A stretch of DNA of 54,901 bases from an uncultured Phycisphaerales bacterium (lineage in GTDB: Bacteria; Planctomycetota; Phycisphaerae; Tepidisphaerales; Tepidisphaeraceae), in contig CAIQIQ010000108.1 of NCBI GenBank assembly GCA_903871935.1, forward strand, positions 1-54,901. The letters run 5' to 3'. The position numbers and the translations under genes are program-made. The notes under the pieces are model-generated. The model saw nothing but the letters and a program-made list of their open reading frames with translations. It was not told where the DNA came from and did not search any database. Below are positions 25,519 through 33,344 of the stretch, piece after piece. Position 1 is the stretch's first letter, and each line of letters begins with the position of its first letter.

Positions 25519-26475
25519 TCACGCCACCTTCCGACGAGAAGCGGCCAACGTGCGCGAAATGCGCTCGGCGATCACCCCCAGCGGCTTCACATACTGCTGC
25601 CCAAACAGACGAATGTGGTTCAACAGTGGATAGAGCATGTACAGGTCGCGCCGAATCCGCCGGTATTCTTCGCTCAGCCGATGCACTTGCTCGTAGACGC
25701 GAAAGAACGCCGGCGTAACGGTGCGGAACAGCTCCAGATACGCCAGCTCAATCTCCGCGTGCGAATAGCGGCAATTCGGGTCCAGCAGGCCCGAGACCCA
25801 CCATTTCCCGTGGCGATCCGGCTGCACCAGCAGATTGGACGACCACAGGTCGCCGTGTACCAGCCGCGGCTTGTCGCTGTGTTGCAGCAGCCGGTCGAGT
25901 TTCTCGTGAATCGAGCAAATCCGCCGCCGCAGCGGCGGCGGAATCAGTTTCATCGCGGTCACATCTTCCAGAATCGGATCGTAGATCTCGTGGAAGAAGC
26001 GAACGAAATCGCGCGTGCCCTGTTCAGTGCCATCACCGACTTTGCGGTACAGCGGCGCGGTCTGTCCGTGCAACTGCAACACGATATCCGCCAGGTGCAT
26101 TTCGACATGGTTCAGATCGTCTTCACTCAGCCGAGATCTGACCGTGGAAAGGGATTCGCCAGGCATGTGCTGCATCAGCAAGTAGCTGTTGGGATCGTCC
26201 AGATCGCCCAGCTTGCTGGCATACACCTCCGGGCAAGGCAGCCCCCTGTCGCGCAGCATGTTCAGTTGATACGCCTCATGCTGATACTGCTGCACCACCA
26301 TGTGCGGCGCAATCTTGAGCACGACCGGTTTGTGCCGCTTAAACTGCAGCAGCAGCGTCGTGCTCATGCTTCCCCCATGCAGCGATTTCACCCCTGTTAA
26401 GTCAACACTCTCCCCCAGCCACTGGTTCGCAATCCTGCTCAGGACCGGCCATGAGACGTCGTCTGACAGCGACAC
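25519..26475 (-). CDS. Fructosamine-kinase/aminoglycoside-phosphotransferase-like protein
   Basis: A 318-residue kinase-fold protein. The N-lobe holds KSLHGGSMSTTLLLQF and VVLKIAPH (the ATP Lys); LLMQHMPGESL is the hinge; the catalytic loop is LVHGDLWSSNLLV, with the H-G-D-L-W-x-x-N form found in ketosamine-3-kinases. GLLDPNCRYSHAEIELAYLELF supplies the metal Asp and ends the catalytic core. Such enzymes phosphorylate glycated amines for removal; the substrate here is not established. It converges on the UroD-like gene. Confidence 0.8.
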   Translation of the reverse strand: MSLSDDVSWPVLSRIANQWLGESVDLTGVKSLHGGSMSTTLLLQFKRHKPVVLKIAPHMVVQQYQHEAYQLNMLRDRGLPCPEVYASKLGDLDDPNSYLLMQHMPGESLSTVRSRLSEDDLNHVEMHLADIVLQLHGQTAPLYRKVGDGTEQGTRDFVRFFHEIYDPILEDVTAMKLIPPPLRRRICSIHEKLDRLLQHSDKPRLVHGDLWSSNLLVQPDRHGKWWVSGLLDPNCRYSHAEIELAYLELFRTVTPAFFRVYEQVHRLSEEYRRIRRDLYMLYPLLNHIRLFGQQYVKPLGVIAERISRTLAASRRKVA

Positions 26476-26674
26476 CCGTCACCTCCAAGGTTGCACAGCC
26501 TCAGGTAACGCTCAACTCCGCAATGAAACCCACGGACACTACACACGGTTTGCACCGTGAGGCCTGCGGAGCTGCACATCCGTGCACACGGGAGTATGCC
26601 ATGGCGAGGCCGCTGGGACAACGCAATCGCCACCAGATAACAGGCGGAATCAGGAATCACCTGGGCAACCGGGC

Positions 26675-28885
26675 TCAAGGCTTGGCCGACAGAGCGGCAA
26701 TTCTGGCTGCAACTTCGGCAACCTGCGCCTCGGAGAGGCGCTTGGGCTCGCCGACCGGCAAGCCGGCGTTGCGGTCCAGCGCTGCCTGATACTGCTGACG
26801 CGCCAATTCATTCCGCCCAAGCATCGCCAAGGATGCGGCCGCATCCAGGCGGATGCCCACATCATTGGGATTGAGCGCATACACCCGCTGCAATTCCGCC
26901 ACCACATCATCGGTCCGATGCAACGATACCAACAGCGACGCGCGGCCCATCCGCGCCGGAATCAAACGTGGATTCGCCTGGATCGCGCGATCCACTGTCG
27001 ATAGCACATTCGCCGGTCGATCACCGGCGTCGATCTGGGCTTTGCTCTGCCGGATCAGGTACTGTGCATTGGCGAGCCAGGCGCTTCGCTCAAACGCGGC
27101 GGCGTACTTCTGCTGAGCCTGAGCTGGTCGCTTATCGGCGTACAGCAGATCGCCCTCGTGGCAGGTCACATCACCTTGCACCGCCGGCGCAACGACGATC
27201 ACCGCAAACCCCACCGCCAGGAGGAGCAGCAAACCCACCATGGCAAGCGCCCCACGTCCTTCACCCTCAGGTTCGCCCATGCGCATGGCGACAGTGGCCG
27301 CCGCCAGCGTAACAAACAGGTAGAACAGACCGGTTTCAAACAGCGAGAAGTCGATAAAGTTGTGCAGCAGGAACACCGCCAGGGCGCAGATCACACCAAC
27401 CAGCAGCATATCCGCGGTCTTTCGCTCCAACCTCGGCCGCTGCAAGTCTGCCGCCGCGAACACCACCGCCGTTCCCAACAGCAACAGCCCATACAACCCT
27501 CGGCGCATGACCTCCATGAGCACATGCATTGGATCCTGGACAGAGTCCATCGAGGCGATCGTCACGATGATGGTGGCGATCAGGGCAATGTGCGTGATCG
27601 GCGCGATCGCCTTGAGCGGCTCCTCAGGCGCTACCCATTGCGGCGCCGGTTCTTCGCGTGGCCCGCCCCCAGGCCGGGTCATCTCCCACGCCAGACGCAA
27701 GAGCCACCCCACCGCCATCACGAATCCGATAATCCCCAATTCCGTCGCAAACCGAACGAACAGGTTGTGCGGGTCACTGATCTCCTCTGGAGCAGTCGGC
27801 AGCCGATACTGCAGATAGTAGTCGCCAAAGTTTGCCCACCCTGTTCCCAGCCACAGATGATCCTTCAGCAAATGCATCGACGCGGTCCAGTATTGCCAAC
27901 GGAAGGTCAGACTTCGCTGAATGAGATTGCCGTGGTAAAGCCCATGCCCAATCACCGCCGCCCAGCCCAACAGAAAAGCCGCGACGCCGGCGCTGAACAC
28001 CTTGCGACGACGCTCTGCCATCCACCCGCGCAGCCGCCAGCCGGTCGCCAGCAGCATCAGCCCGAAGATCGGTGTCACCATCGCCGTGTTGCTCTGCGTA
28101 CCCCAGATGATCCAGGCAGCGCCGATCAGGAGTACAATTCCCGGCAGATACCACCCAGCCGTGCCGCCGTCGCGCCGTCGCTGCCACAGCGATGCGGCAA
28201 CGATGACGCTGATCATCGCAGCCGCGGCCGCAAGTGAATTGGCTGATGAGTAGAAGCCCATCAGTTCCCCTGCCGTCAACTTCTGCTCAAATTGCCGGGC
28301 CATGAATGTGCCCGGTTCGATTCCCTGCTGGGCGAGCAATTGTGCCCGATTCTCCGCAAATGCCTTCTGCGTATCGGGCAGTTCATAGAACCGATACACA
28401 AGGCTATGAACCAGAAGCACGCTCAACAAGCCGCACACAACGGCGCAGACGATACGAAAGCTCTTCCAATCGCGCACGCATTGGAGCACCGCCCATGCTA
28501 TCGCTGCTCCGCCCAGCAGTTTGCCCGCCGACACGCCCGCCGCAAATCGATCGGCCGACCATGTGATCGACACCATCGCCCAGACTGCCAGCAGCGCAAG
28601 TAGCCCGACACTTATCGGCCATCGCAACCTGAACCGCTCGTCAAACAGTGCCCTGCCAGCGACAAGTATGGCGGGGACGAAACTCAGAAGATCGAGCAGC
28701 GTTGTCACCATCGCACCAGGTGCGCGCAGGACGATCTCTTGTCCCGGCATCGGTTGTGCATCGCGCATTGACTCCATCATCATGCACCGCGCCAAGACCA
28801 GCCCAAGCGCAAGCACCAGGGCAAAGCCCGTCATGCGTGCGCCGTTGTCACGTCGCTTGGCGGGGTGGATAGATGATCTGGCCAT
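26675..28885 (-). CDS. O-antigen ligase-like membrane protein with C-terminal TPR repeats
   Basis: A 736-residue protein (an inner ATG at 28834 is possible). The N-terminal two-thirds has about a dozen hydrophobic spans and a Wzy_C-like section: WQYWTASMHLLKDHLWLGTGWANFGDYYLQYR and ISDPHNLFVRFATELGIIGF, a pattern of the O-antigen ligase/polymerase family. From about residue 585 it becomes soluble with TPR-type helix pairs (ALNPNDVGIRLDAAASLAMLG, then ELARQQYQAALDRN). It probably links or polymerises cell-surface polysaccharide on the outer face of the inner membrane. It starts two bases after the WecA-like gene's stop, so the two are likely co-translated. Confidence 0.82.
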   Translation of the reverse strand: MARSSIHPAKRRDNGARMTGFALVLALGLVLARCMMMESMRDAQPMPGQEIVLRAPGAMVTTLLDLLSFVPAILVAGRALFDERFRLRWPISVGLLALLAVWAMVSITWSADRFAAGVSAGKLLGGAAIAWAVLQCVRDWKSFRIVCAVVCGLLSVLLVHSLVYRFYELPDTQKAFAENRAQLLAQQGIEPGTFMARQFEQKLTAGELMGFYSSANSLAAAAAMISVIVAASLWQRRRDGGTAGWYLPGIVLLIGAAWIIWGTQSNTAMVTPIFGLMLLATGWRLRGWMAERRRKVFSAGVAAFLLGWAAVIGHGLYHGNLIQRSLTFRWQYWTASMHLLKDHLWLGTGWANFGDYYLQYRLPTAPEEISDPHNLFVRFATELGIIGFVMAVGWLLRLAWEMTRPGGGPREEPAPQWVAPEEPLKAIAPITHIALIATIIVTIASMDSVQDPMHVLMEVMRRGLYGLLLLGTAVVFAAADLQRPRLERKTADMLLVGVICALAVFLLHNFIDFSLFETGLFYLFVTLAAATVAMRMGEPEGEGRGALAMVGLLLLLAVGFAVIVVAPAVQGDVTCHEGDLLYADKRPAQAQQKYAAAFERSAWLANAQYLIRQSKAQIDAGDRPANVLSTVDRAIQANPRLIPARMGRASLLVSLHRTDDVVAELQRVYALNPNDVGIRLDAAASLAMLGRNELARQQYQAALDRNAGLPVGEPKRLSEAQVAEVAARIAALSAKP

Positions 28886-28887
28886 GC

Positions 28888-29967
28888 CTAGACCTCATTC
28901 TGCGGCAATGGATGCTGCTCCAATAGCGCGACCACGCAGAGAATCAGTGCGGTCTGGAGCAGGATCATAACCCCACCGACCAGGTTTGCGCGAGGCAGCA
29001 TTATGGCCGCAATGCTCGTAGCGGCGGTCACGAGCCAGATGCACAGCACGGCCGTCCGGCGTGACATCCCGCGCCGAACCAGCCGGTGGCTGAAATGATT
29101 CGTATCGCCAACGAACGGGCTCTTGCCGTTGCGCAGGCGAATGATGCTTACCACCAGCACGTCATAGAGCGGTACCGCCAGAACCACCAGTGGCGTCAGC
29201 AGTGCATACCATGCCTCCTCCATCGTCTTGCCGGGTGGCAGATACGTTGGCCGCACCGTTAGACACCCCAGCACCATCCCCACCACCAGGCTTCCCGAAT
29301 CCCCCATAAAGATGCTCGCAGGGCTGAAATTGAAGCACAGGAAACCAACCAGTGCCCCCATGAGCAGCGCCAGCATCCCCGCGACGAACCATTGCCCGAT
29401 CAATACAGCGGTAATCACGAATGCCAGCGTGCAGACCGCCGCCACCCCCGCCGTCAGCCCATCCATATTATCCAGAAAATTGAACGCGTTGGTGATCGCG
29501 CAGATCCACAGGATTGTCAGGATGATCGAAGGAACATCGCCCAGAACCGTCAGGATCCGGTAGTCGCCGGAGAATACCAGCAGGCCCGCCGCCGCGAGTT
29601 GCACGATGAGCTTCGAGTACGGTCCCAGAGCCGTATGATCATCAATCAATCCCACGATATGCATGCCAAGCAGCGCCACAAGTAACCGCAGCGCCATCGG
29701 CGTCTGCTGGCGCACGCCACCGGCATAATGCTCCATCCCGGCCGGAAACCATCCCATATACGCCGCCAGCAGCACACCCAGCAGCGGCAGCGCCAGCGAC
29801 CAATAGATGGCCACCCCGCCCCCCAACGGCTTTGGCGCAGCGTGGATCTTCCGATGGCCGGGCTTATCGACAAACCCGATCCGCGGGGCAATCCGTTTCA
29901 TCAGAAATGTGCCAATCCACGACAGGCAGAAGCTGGCGAAGAAGGCGGCAAGAATCCCGGAAATCAT
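28888..29967 (-). CDS. WecA/MraY-type polyprenyl-phosphate glycosyl-1-phosphate transferase
   Basis: Integral membrane enzyme that loads a sugar-1-phosphate (usually GlcNAc) onto undecaprenyl phosphate to begin polysaccharide synthesis. It is 359 residues from ATG at 29967 (MISGILAAFFASF); upstream in-frame ATGs at 29982 and 30015 are possible. Motifs seen are VDKPGHRKIHAAPKPLGGG, LIDDHTALGPYSKLIVQLAAAG (aspartates of the DDxxD region), NAFNFLDNMDGLTAG, FMGDSGSLVVG, and the His loop GDTNHFSHRLVRRGMS. GlcNAc transfer is inferred from similarity to WecA. It forms a two-gene unit with the O-antigen ligase-like gene. Confidence 0.88.
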   Translation of the reverse strand: MISGILAAFFASFCLSWIGTFLMKRIAPRIGFVDKPGHRKIHAAPKPLGGGVAIYWSLALPLLGVLLAAYMGWFPAGMEHYAGGVRQQTPMALRLLVALLGMHIVGLIDDHTALGPYSKLIVQLAAAGLLVFSGDYRILTVLGDVPSIILTILWICAITNAFNFLDNMDGLTAGVAAVCTLAFVITAVLIGQWFVAGMLALLMGALVGFLCFNFSPASIFMGDSGSLVVGMVLGCLTVRPTYLPPGKTMEEAWYALLTPLVVLAVPLYDVLVVSIIRLRNGKSPFVGDTNHFSHRLVRRGMSRRTAVLCIWLVTAATSIAAIMLPRANLVGGVMILLQTALILCVVALLEQHPLPQNEV

Positions 29968-29999
29968 GTGGCAATCGAGCATACCTGACCCGGAAATGG

Positions 30000-30218
30000 T
30001 TACAAGTCTCCCCACGTGTACAGGGGATTCTGCTCATCGAGCATACTGGTAAGAGCCGACACCGTGTTCGTGAACACGTGTATATCGATATCGGACCATT
30101 TGCGGATGTGCCCAGTCCAGACGCTACCCAAGAGCTTGGGCCGGAAGCGCGACAGCAGGCGCATCATCGTCAGCGCTTCCAGGCGCATCGTTTTCAGGTT
30201 CTTTGGTAGATTGCCCTA
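30000..30218 (-). pseudogene. Nucleotidyltransferase gene fragment
   Basis: The frame reads LPKNLKTMRLEALTMMRLLSRFRPKLLGSVWTGHIRKWSDIDIHVFTN, matching the start of a nucleotidyltransferase fold (GS-x8-S-D-I-D-I-H-V-F). It stops abruptly after 'YTWGDL', and a stop codon precedes it at about 30217. Only about 70 codons of a longer gene remain, with no obvious start, so it looks like a fragment between the WecA-like gene and a small exported protein. Confidence 0.5.
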
Positions 30219-30270
30219 ATCTGCGGTCTTGCCGGGGGCGATGCTCCGGCCATAATACCGCGATTGTGCT

Positions 30271-30636
30271 ATGCCGACCTTCTGCCGAAAACATCTGATC
30301 GTAATCGTGTGCCTTGTGCTCTTCCTCTTTCCCGTCGTTTCTCTCGCCGGCGACAGTCTAATCCTGGTTATCCATGACTGGGGTATAGGCGAGATTGGCG
30401 GTCGCATCATGCTCTACACCGGACGCGGTACTTGCATCGACACGCCGATCCCTGCGCCGCCTCGCGGGCCACGGTGGGACTTCGCGTACGGCGCTGCCTC
30501 GTTCGCCGCCCTCGGATCTCTCGTGCTCTGGTTGCGCCGTCACCGGCGCGACAACCTGTTGTCTACTCCGCGTGGTTTTGAGGTCCAACCGGTACGCCTA
30601 GATCGCCCAAGCGATGTCAATAGGCACGCACCTTGA
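30271..30636 (+). CDS. Small exported or membrane protein, hypothetical
   Basis: A 121-residue frame with a convincing signal peptide (LIVIVCLVLFLFPVVSLAG), a Cys- and Pro-containing middle, and a second hydrophobic stretch (FAYGAASFAALGSLVLWLRR) followed by Arg and His. The pattern signal - short loop - membrane span - basic tail gives weak support for a real gene. No family is recognised. Confidence 0.4.
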   Translation: MPTFCRKHLIVIVCLVLFLFPVVSLAGDSLILVIHDWGIGEIGGRIMLYTGRGTCIDTPIPAPPRGPRWDFAYGAASFAALGSLVLWLRRHRRDNLLSTPRGFEVQPVRLDRPSDVNRHAP

Positions 30637-30684
30637 AGTTCGCCCCTGCAAGCCAAACCCCTTCCGCAACGCTGGCCCCGCCCC

Positions 30685-30749
30685 TCAAGTGCCGCATCAA
30701 CCATGGATAGCAAGCTCACCGTTCAAGACAGGGCTGACGCGGCACTTGA
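30685..30749. repeat. Inverted repeat with 43-base loop upstream of dnaX
   Basis: TCAAGTGCCGC (30685-30695) and GCGGCACTTGA (30739-30749) are perfect 11-base complementary arms. This would fold a stem-loop in the dnaX leader region. No known RNA family signature was recognised; the bacterial SRP RNA core, which can lie near dnaX, was not found. Confidence 0.5.
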
Positions 30750-30863
30750 CTCGGCCGATGATGGAAGTGGCGTAAGCACCGCGATTTGTGTCGTTCTGCA
30801 CCAGGCACAACTCATTCCACATTGTCATTTGCTCCCCCGCCGTTAAGATCATCCACCTCAGCT

Positions 30864-32042
30864 ATGTCCTACACGGTTTTGGCAAGGCGATACCGCTCTT
30901 CCACCTTCGACGAAGTCGTCGGCCAGGTACACGTTGCGCAGACGCTCAAGCGTGCCATTGAGTCCGGTCGCATCGCCCATGCCTTCATGTTCTGCGGCAC
31001 GCGCGGCACCGGCAAAACCTCCATGGCCCGCATCCTCGCCAAGGCCCTGAACTGTGAAAAGTTCGACAAGCCCACCACCACCCCCTGCGGAAAGTGTCGT
31101 TCCTGCGAGGCAATCGCCCGTGGCGATGATATCGACGTCATCGAGATCGATGCCGCCAGCAATCGCGGCATCGACGAGGTCCGCCGGATCATCGAAAATT
31201 CGCGCCTCGCTCCCGCCCGCTCTCGCTACAAGGTCTACATCATCGACGAAGTGCACGCGATGTCGAAGGATGCCTTCAACGCCCTGCTGAAGGTTCTGGA
31301 AGAGCCTGCTTCCCATGTGAAATTTGTCTTGGCGACCACCGAGCCCGAGAAAGTGCTCGCCACGATCCTTTCGCGTTGCCAACGCTACGACTTTCATAAT
31401 ATCCCTGTCCGCGAAATCGCCGCCCACCTTACCGTCATCTGCAAGAGCGAAGGGGTGAAGGCTCAGGATGATGCCGTGATGCTGATCGGCCGCTCTGGCA
31501 ACGGCTCCATGCGTGATGCGATCTCGGTGCTGGATCGCATGCTCTCCGCCGGAGTAACCGAACTGACGGTCGAGATGATTGAACAGATGCTCGGCCTGCC
31601 GCGAGCCCAGGTCATCTTCGACCTGATTGACAAGATCGGCCAGGCCGATGTTTCCGCTGCTTTGGGACTGACCAGTTCGATCATCTTCAACGGCATGGCG
31701 ATCGATACGCTGCTGGCCTCCATGATCGATCACCTGCGCAACCTGCTGGTGGTCCGCACCTGCGGCATCAAGAGCGACCTGATCGAGATCTACGGCGTCA
31801 CCCCTGCAGCCCTCGACCAGCAGGCCGCACGGTTCGACCCGGCTGTGCTCTCTCAGGACATCGTCATCCTTGAGGAACTCCGCCGCGCTGCCCGCCAATC
31901 GCAGGCCGGCCGGGCATTGCTTGACGCCACAATCGTCCGCCTTGCCCTCTCCGAGCAGTTCACCCCGGTCGCCCAATTGGCCGAACAGTCGGTCGCGATG
32001 CAGGGCGACGAAAAAAAAAAGCCCCTGACGACCAGCCGTTGA
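30864..32042 (+). CDS. dnaX: DNA polymerase III subunit gamma (dnaX zero-frame product)
   Basis: Clamp-loader ATPase of the replicative polymerase, 392 residues in the zero frame. MSYTVLARRYRSSTFDEVVG is the canonical N-terminus, so the start at 30864 is firm. Walker A FCGTRGTGKTS is at 43-53, the zinc cysteines are C64, C75, C78 and C81, the sensor/Walker B region reads VYIIDEVHAMSKDAFNALLK, and FVLATTEPEKV follows. The frame ends at a TGA 19 bases after an A10 run; the tau-specific C-terminus lies in the -1 frame. This gives a gamma-length protein by default and a fused tau after a frameshift. Confidence 0.95.
   Translation: MSYTVLARRYRSSTFDEVVGQVHVAQTLKRAIESGRIAHAFMFCGTRGTGKTSMARILAKALNCEKFDKPTTTPCGKCRSCEAIARGDDIDVIEIDAASNRGIDEVRRIIENSRLAPARSRYKVYIIDEVHAMSKDAFNALLKVLEEPASHVKFVLATTEPEKVLATILSRCQRYDFHNIPVREIAAHLTVICKSEGVKAQDDAVMLIGRSGNGSMRDAISVLDRMLSAGVTELTVEMIEQMLGLPRAQVIFDLIDKIGQADVSAALGLTSSIIFNGMAIDTLLASMIDHLRNLLVVRTCGIKSDLIEIYGVTPAALDQQAARFDPAVLSQDIVILEELRRAARQSQAGRALLDATIVRLALSEQFTPVAQLAEQSVAMQGDEKKKPLTTSR
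32011..32021 (+). promoter_or_regulatory. Programmed -1 frameshift / slippage site in dnaX
   Basis: Ten consecutive A (32011-32020) followed by G. Read in the zero frame the last seven bases form A-AAA-AAG (32015-32021), the slippery heptamer of Escherichia coli dnaX. A -1 step places the ribosome in the open frame that encodes the tau tail, with no stop before 32761. CAGGGC before and GCCCCTG after the run could pair to form a stem around it. A transcriptional slip (as in Thermus dnaX, A9) is equally possible. Confidence 0.75.
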
Positions 32043-32761
32043 ATTCTGCCGTGACGCCGGATATCGCAAATCACTCATCTCAGGCCCCCGCCCTCCAAGC
32101 CCCTTCCCTCATCAACGCCACTGCGACCGATTCCGGTGAAGATGACGGCGATGCCCTGCCGGCCGTCGGCCAGGTTTGGAATAATGGCCCCAAACGCTCG
32201 CTCAGCGAGATCTTTGCGGCGCAGACGGCGAAGACCACTGCGCCGCCACAGCGGCCCCCAGCCACCCCGGCCGGCATCGCCTCTGATCTGCAACCGATCT
32301 GGGATGCTCTGCTCCAGCGAGCCCAGCAGCAGTACGGCAACGCCGTATACCTTCCCCTGGTCGCTTCTCAGCCGCGCCGCGAGGGTGATGCCCTGGTGAT
32401 TCGTCTGACCGGCCCGTTCGCCCATGTCGGCAAGATGCTTGAGAAATACCGCGACCAGATTCAGGCAATTGCATCCGAGGCCGCCGGCACGCCGCTGGGA
32501 ATCCGCCTGGAACTCGACGCCAGTTCCCCTGCCGCGACAGCGCCACCATCCGCCGCCCCCTCCACCGCGTCGGCAGCAGCGCAACGCCCCAGCAGCCCCA
32601 CCGTCACCTCCCCAACCCAACAGGCCACCATCACTGCCGCACCGGCCCGCGATGGTATCCCCCTCACCCAGGAACTTCGCCAGGAACTGGAAAAAGATCC
32701 ACTCATTCGCTCCCTTCTCATCGGGTTTAATGGCACAATCGTCAAGGTGGAACAGAAGTAA
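32018..32761 (+). CDS. dnaX: DNA polymerase III tau C-terminal region, -1 frame of dnaX
   Basis: The -1 frame reads on from the slip site and stays open for 247 codons. It has no good start or ribosome binding site of its own (the first possible codon is TTG at 32039), so it is best read as the tail of a 632-residue tau. Its content fits tau: a Pro- and Ala-rich linker (AKTTAPPQRPPATPAG), a domain with DALLQRAQQQYGNAVYLPLVASQPRREG, a second Pro/Ser/Thr-rich linker, and a terminal RQELEKDPLIRSLLIGFNGTIVKVEQK resembling the tau C-terminal domain. A homopolymer miscall (A10 for A11) would mimic this arrangement. Confidence 0.75.
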   Translation, partial: KAPDDQPLNSAVTPDIANHSSQAPALQAPSLINATATDSGEDDGDALPAVGQVWNNGPKRSLSEIFAAQTAKTTAPPQRPPATPAGIASDLQPIWDALLQRAQQQYGNAVYLPLVASQPRREGDALVIRLTGPFAHVGKMLEKYRDQIQAIASEAAGTPLGIRLELDASSPAATAPPSAAPSTASAAAQRPSSPTVTSPTQQATITAAPARDGIPLTQELRQELEKDPLIRSLLIGFNGTIVKVEQK

Positions 32762-32810
32762 GAGTTCTTGCTCCTCAACAAGGTAACTGACCTATCGGGA
32801 TTCACATATT

Positions 32811-33161
32811 ATGTTCGAGACATTCAAAGACATCGGCAAACTCGCACACCTTGCCACAAGAGCCCAGCAGATGCAGCAGCAGATGAAGCAGTTGCAGGAG
32901 CAACTTGCTTCCGAGCGAGTTACGGGTGATGCCGGGGCCGGCCGGGTCACCGCAACCGTCAACGGCCGCCTGGAACTGATCAGCATCCACATCGACCCTA
33001 CCCGAGTGGATGCCACTAACATCGCTCTGCTTGAGAATCTGGTCACCAACGCCGTGTGTACTGCCCAGTACCAGGCCACTAACATGATGCGCGAAAAGAT
33101 GGAGAAGATGGCGGCCGACCTGGGAATCACGCCCGACATGCTCCCCGGCGGCGGTATGTGA
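32811..33161 (+). CDS. ybaB: YbaB/EbfC nucleoid-associated protein
   Basis: A 116-residue DNA-binding protein that lies downstream of dnaX in most bacteria. MFETFKDIGKLAHLATRAQQMQQQMKQLQEQL is the N-terminal helix; the domain core (VTATVNGRLELISIHIDP) and LLENLVTNAVCTAQYQATNMMREKMEKM with a Gly/Met-rich end (LPGGGM) are diagnostic. It is 49 bases after the dnaX tail. recR, often the next gene, is absent here. Confidence 0.93.
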   Translation: MFETFKDIGKLAHLATRAQQMQQQMKQLQEQLASERVTGDAGAGRVTATVNGRLELISIHIDPTRVDATNIALLENLVTNAVCTAQYQATNMMREKMEKMAADLGITPDMLPGGGM

Positions 33162-33252
33162 TCCCGCTTGTCACAGTGGTCAGCGATATCTCTGGCTTTC
33201 AAGGCGGAATATGCCCCTGGGACGATCCCACTGCATGCCGCCCAGTTTGTGT

Positions 33253-33280
33253 TTGACCTCTGCCCTGATCGTGGTACGCT
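33253..33280 (+). promoter_or_regulatory. Candidate promoter of the mur genes
   Basis: TTGACC (33253-33258) and TACGCT (33275-33280) are spaced 16 bases, ahead of murE. The -35 is close to consensus and the -10 is weak. The rest of 33162-33344 holds no gene; AAAGGAG before 33345 is a strong ribosome binding site for murE. Confidence 0.35.
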
Positions 33281-33344
33281 TGGTTAATTGCTCCGAGGCG
33301 TTGCGGGGCTCATCGTCCGTTCTCATTGGGAAAAGGAGTTCCCG

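Noticed and set aside
28305..28335. tRNA-like T-arm (GGTTCGATTCC)
   Set aside because: It lies inside the O-antigen-ligase-like coding sequence, and no acceptor stem or anticodon arm can be built around it.
30637..30863. SRP RNA upstream of dnaX
   Set aside because: The conserved GGAAGCAGCC-type core of the bacterial SRP RNA is not present in this stretch.
30858..32078. 406-codon minus-strand frame opposite dnaX
   Set aside because: Antisense shadow of dnaX; its composition mirrors complementary codons and no motif is visible.
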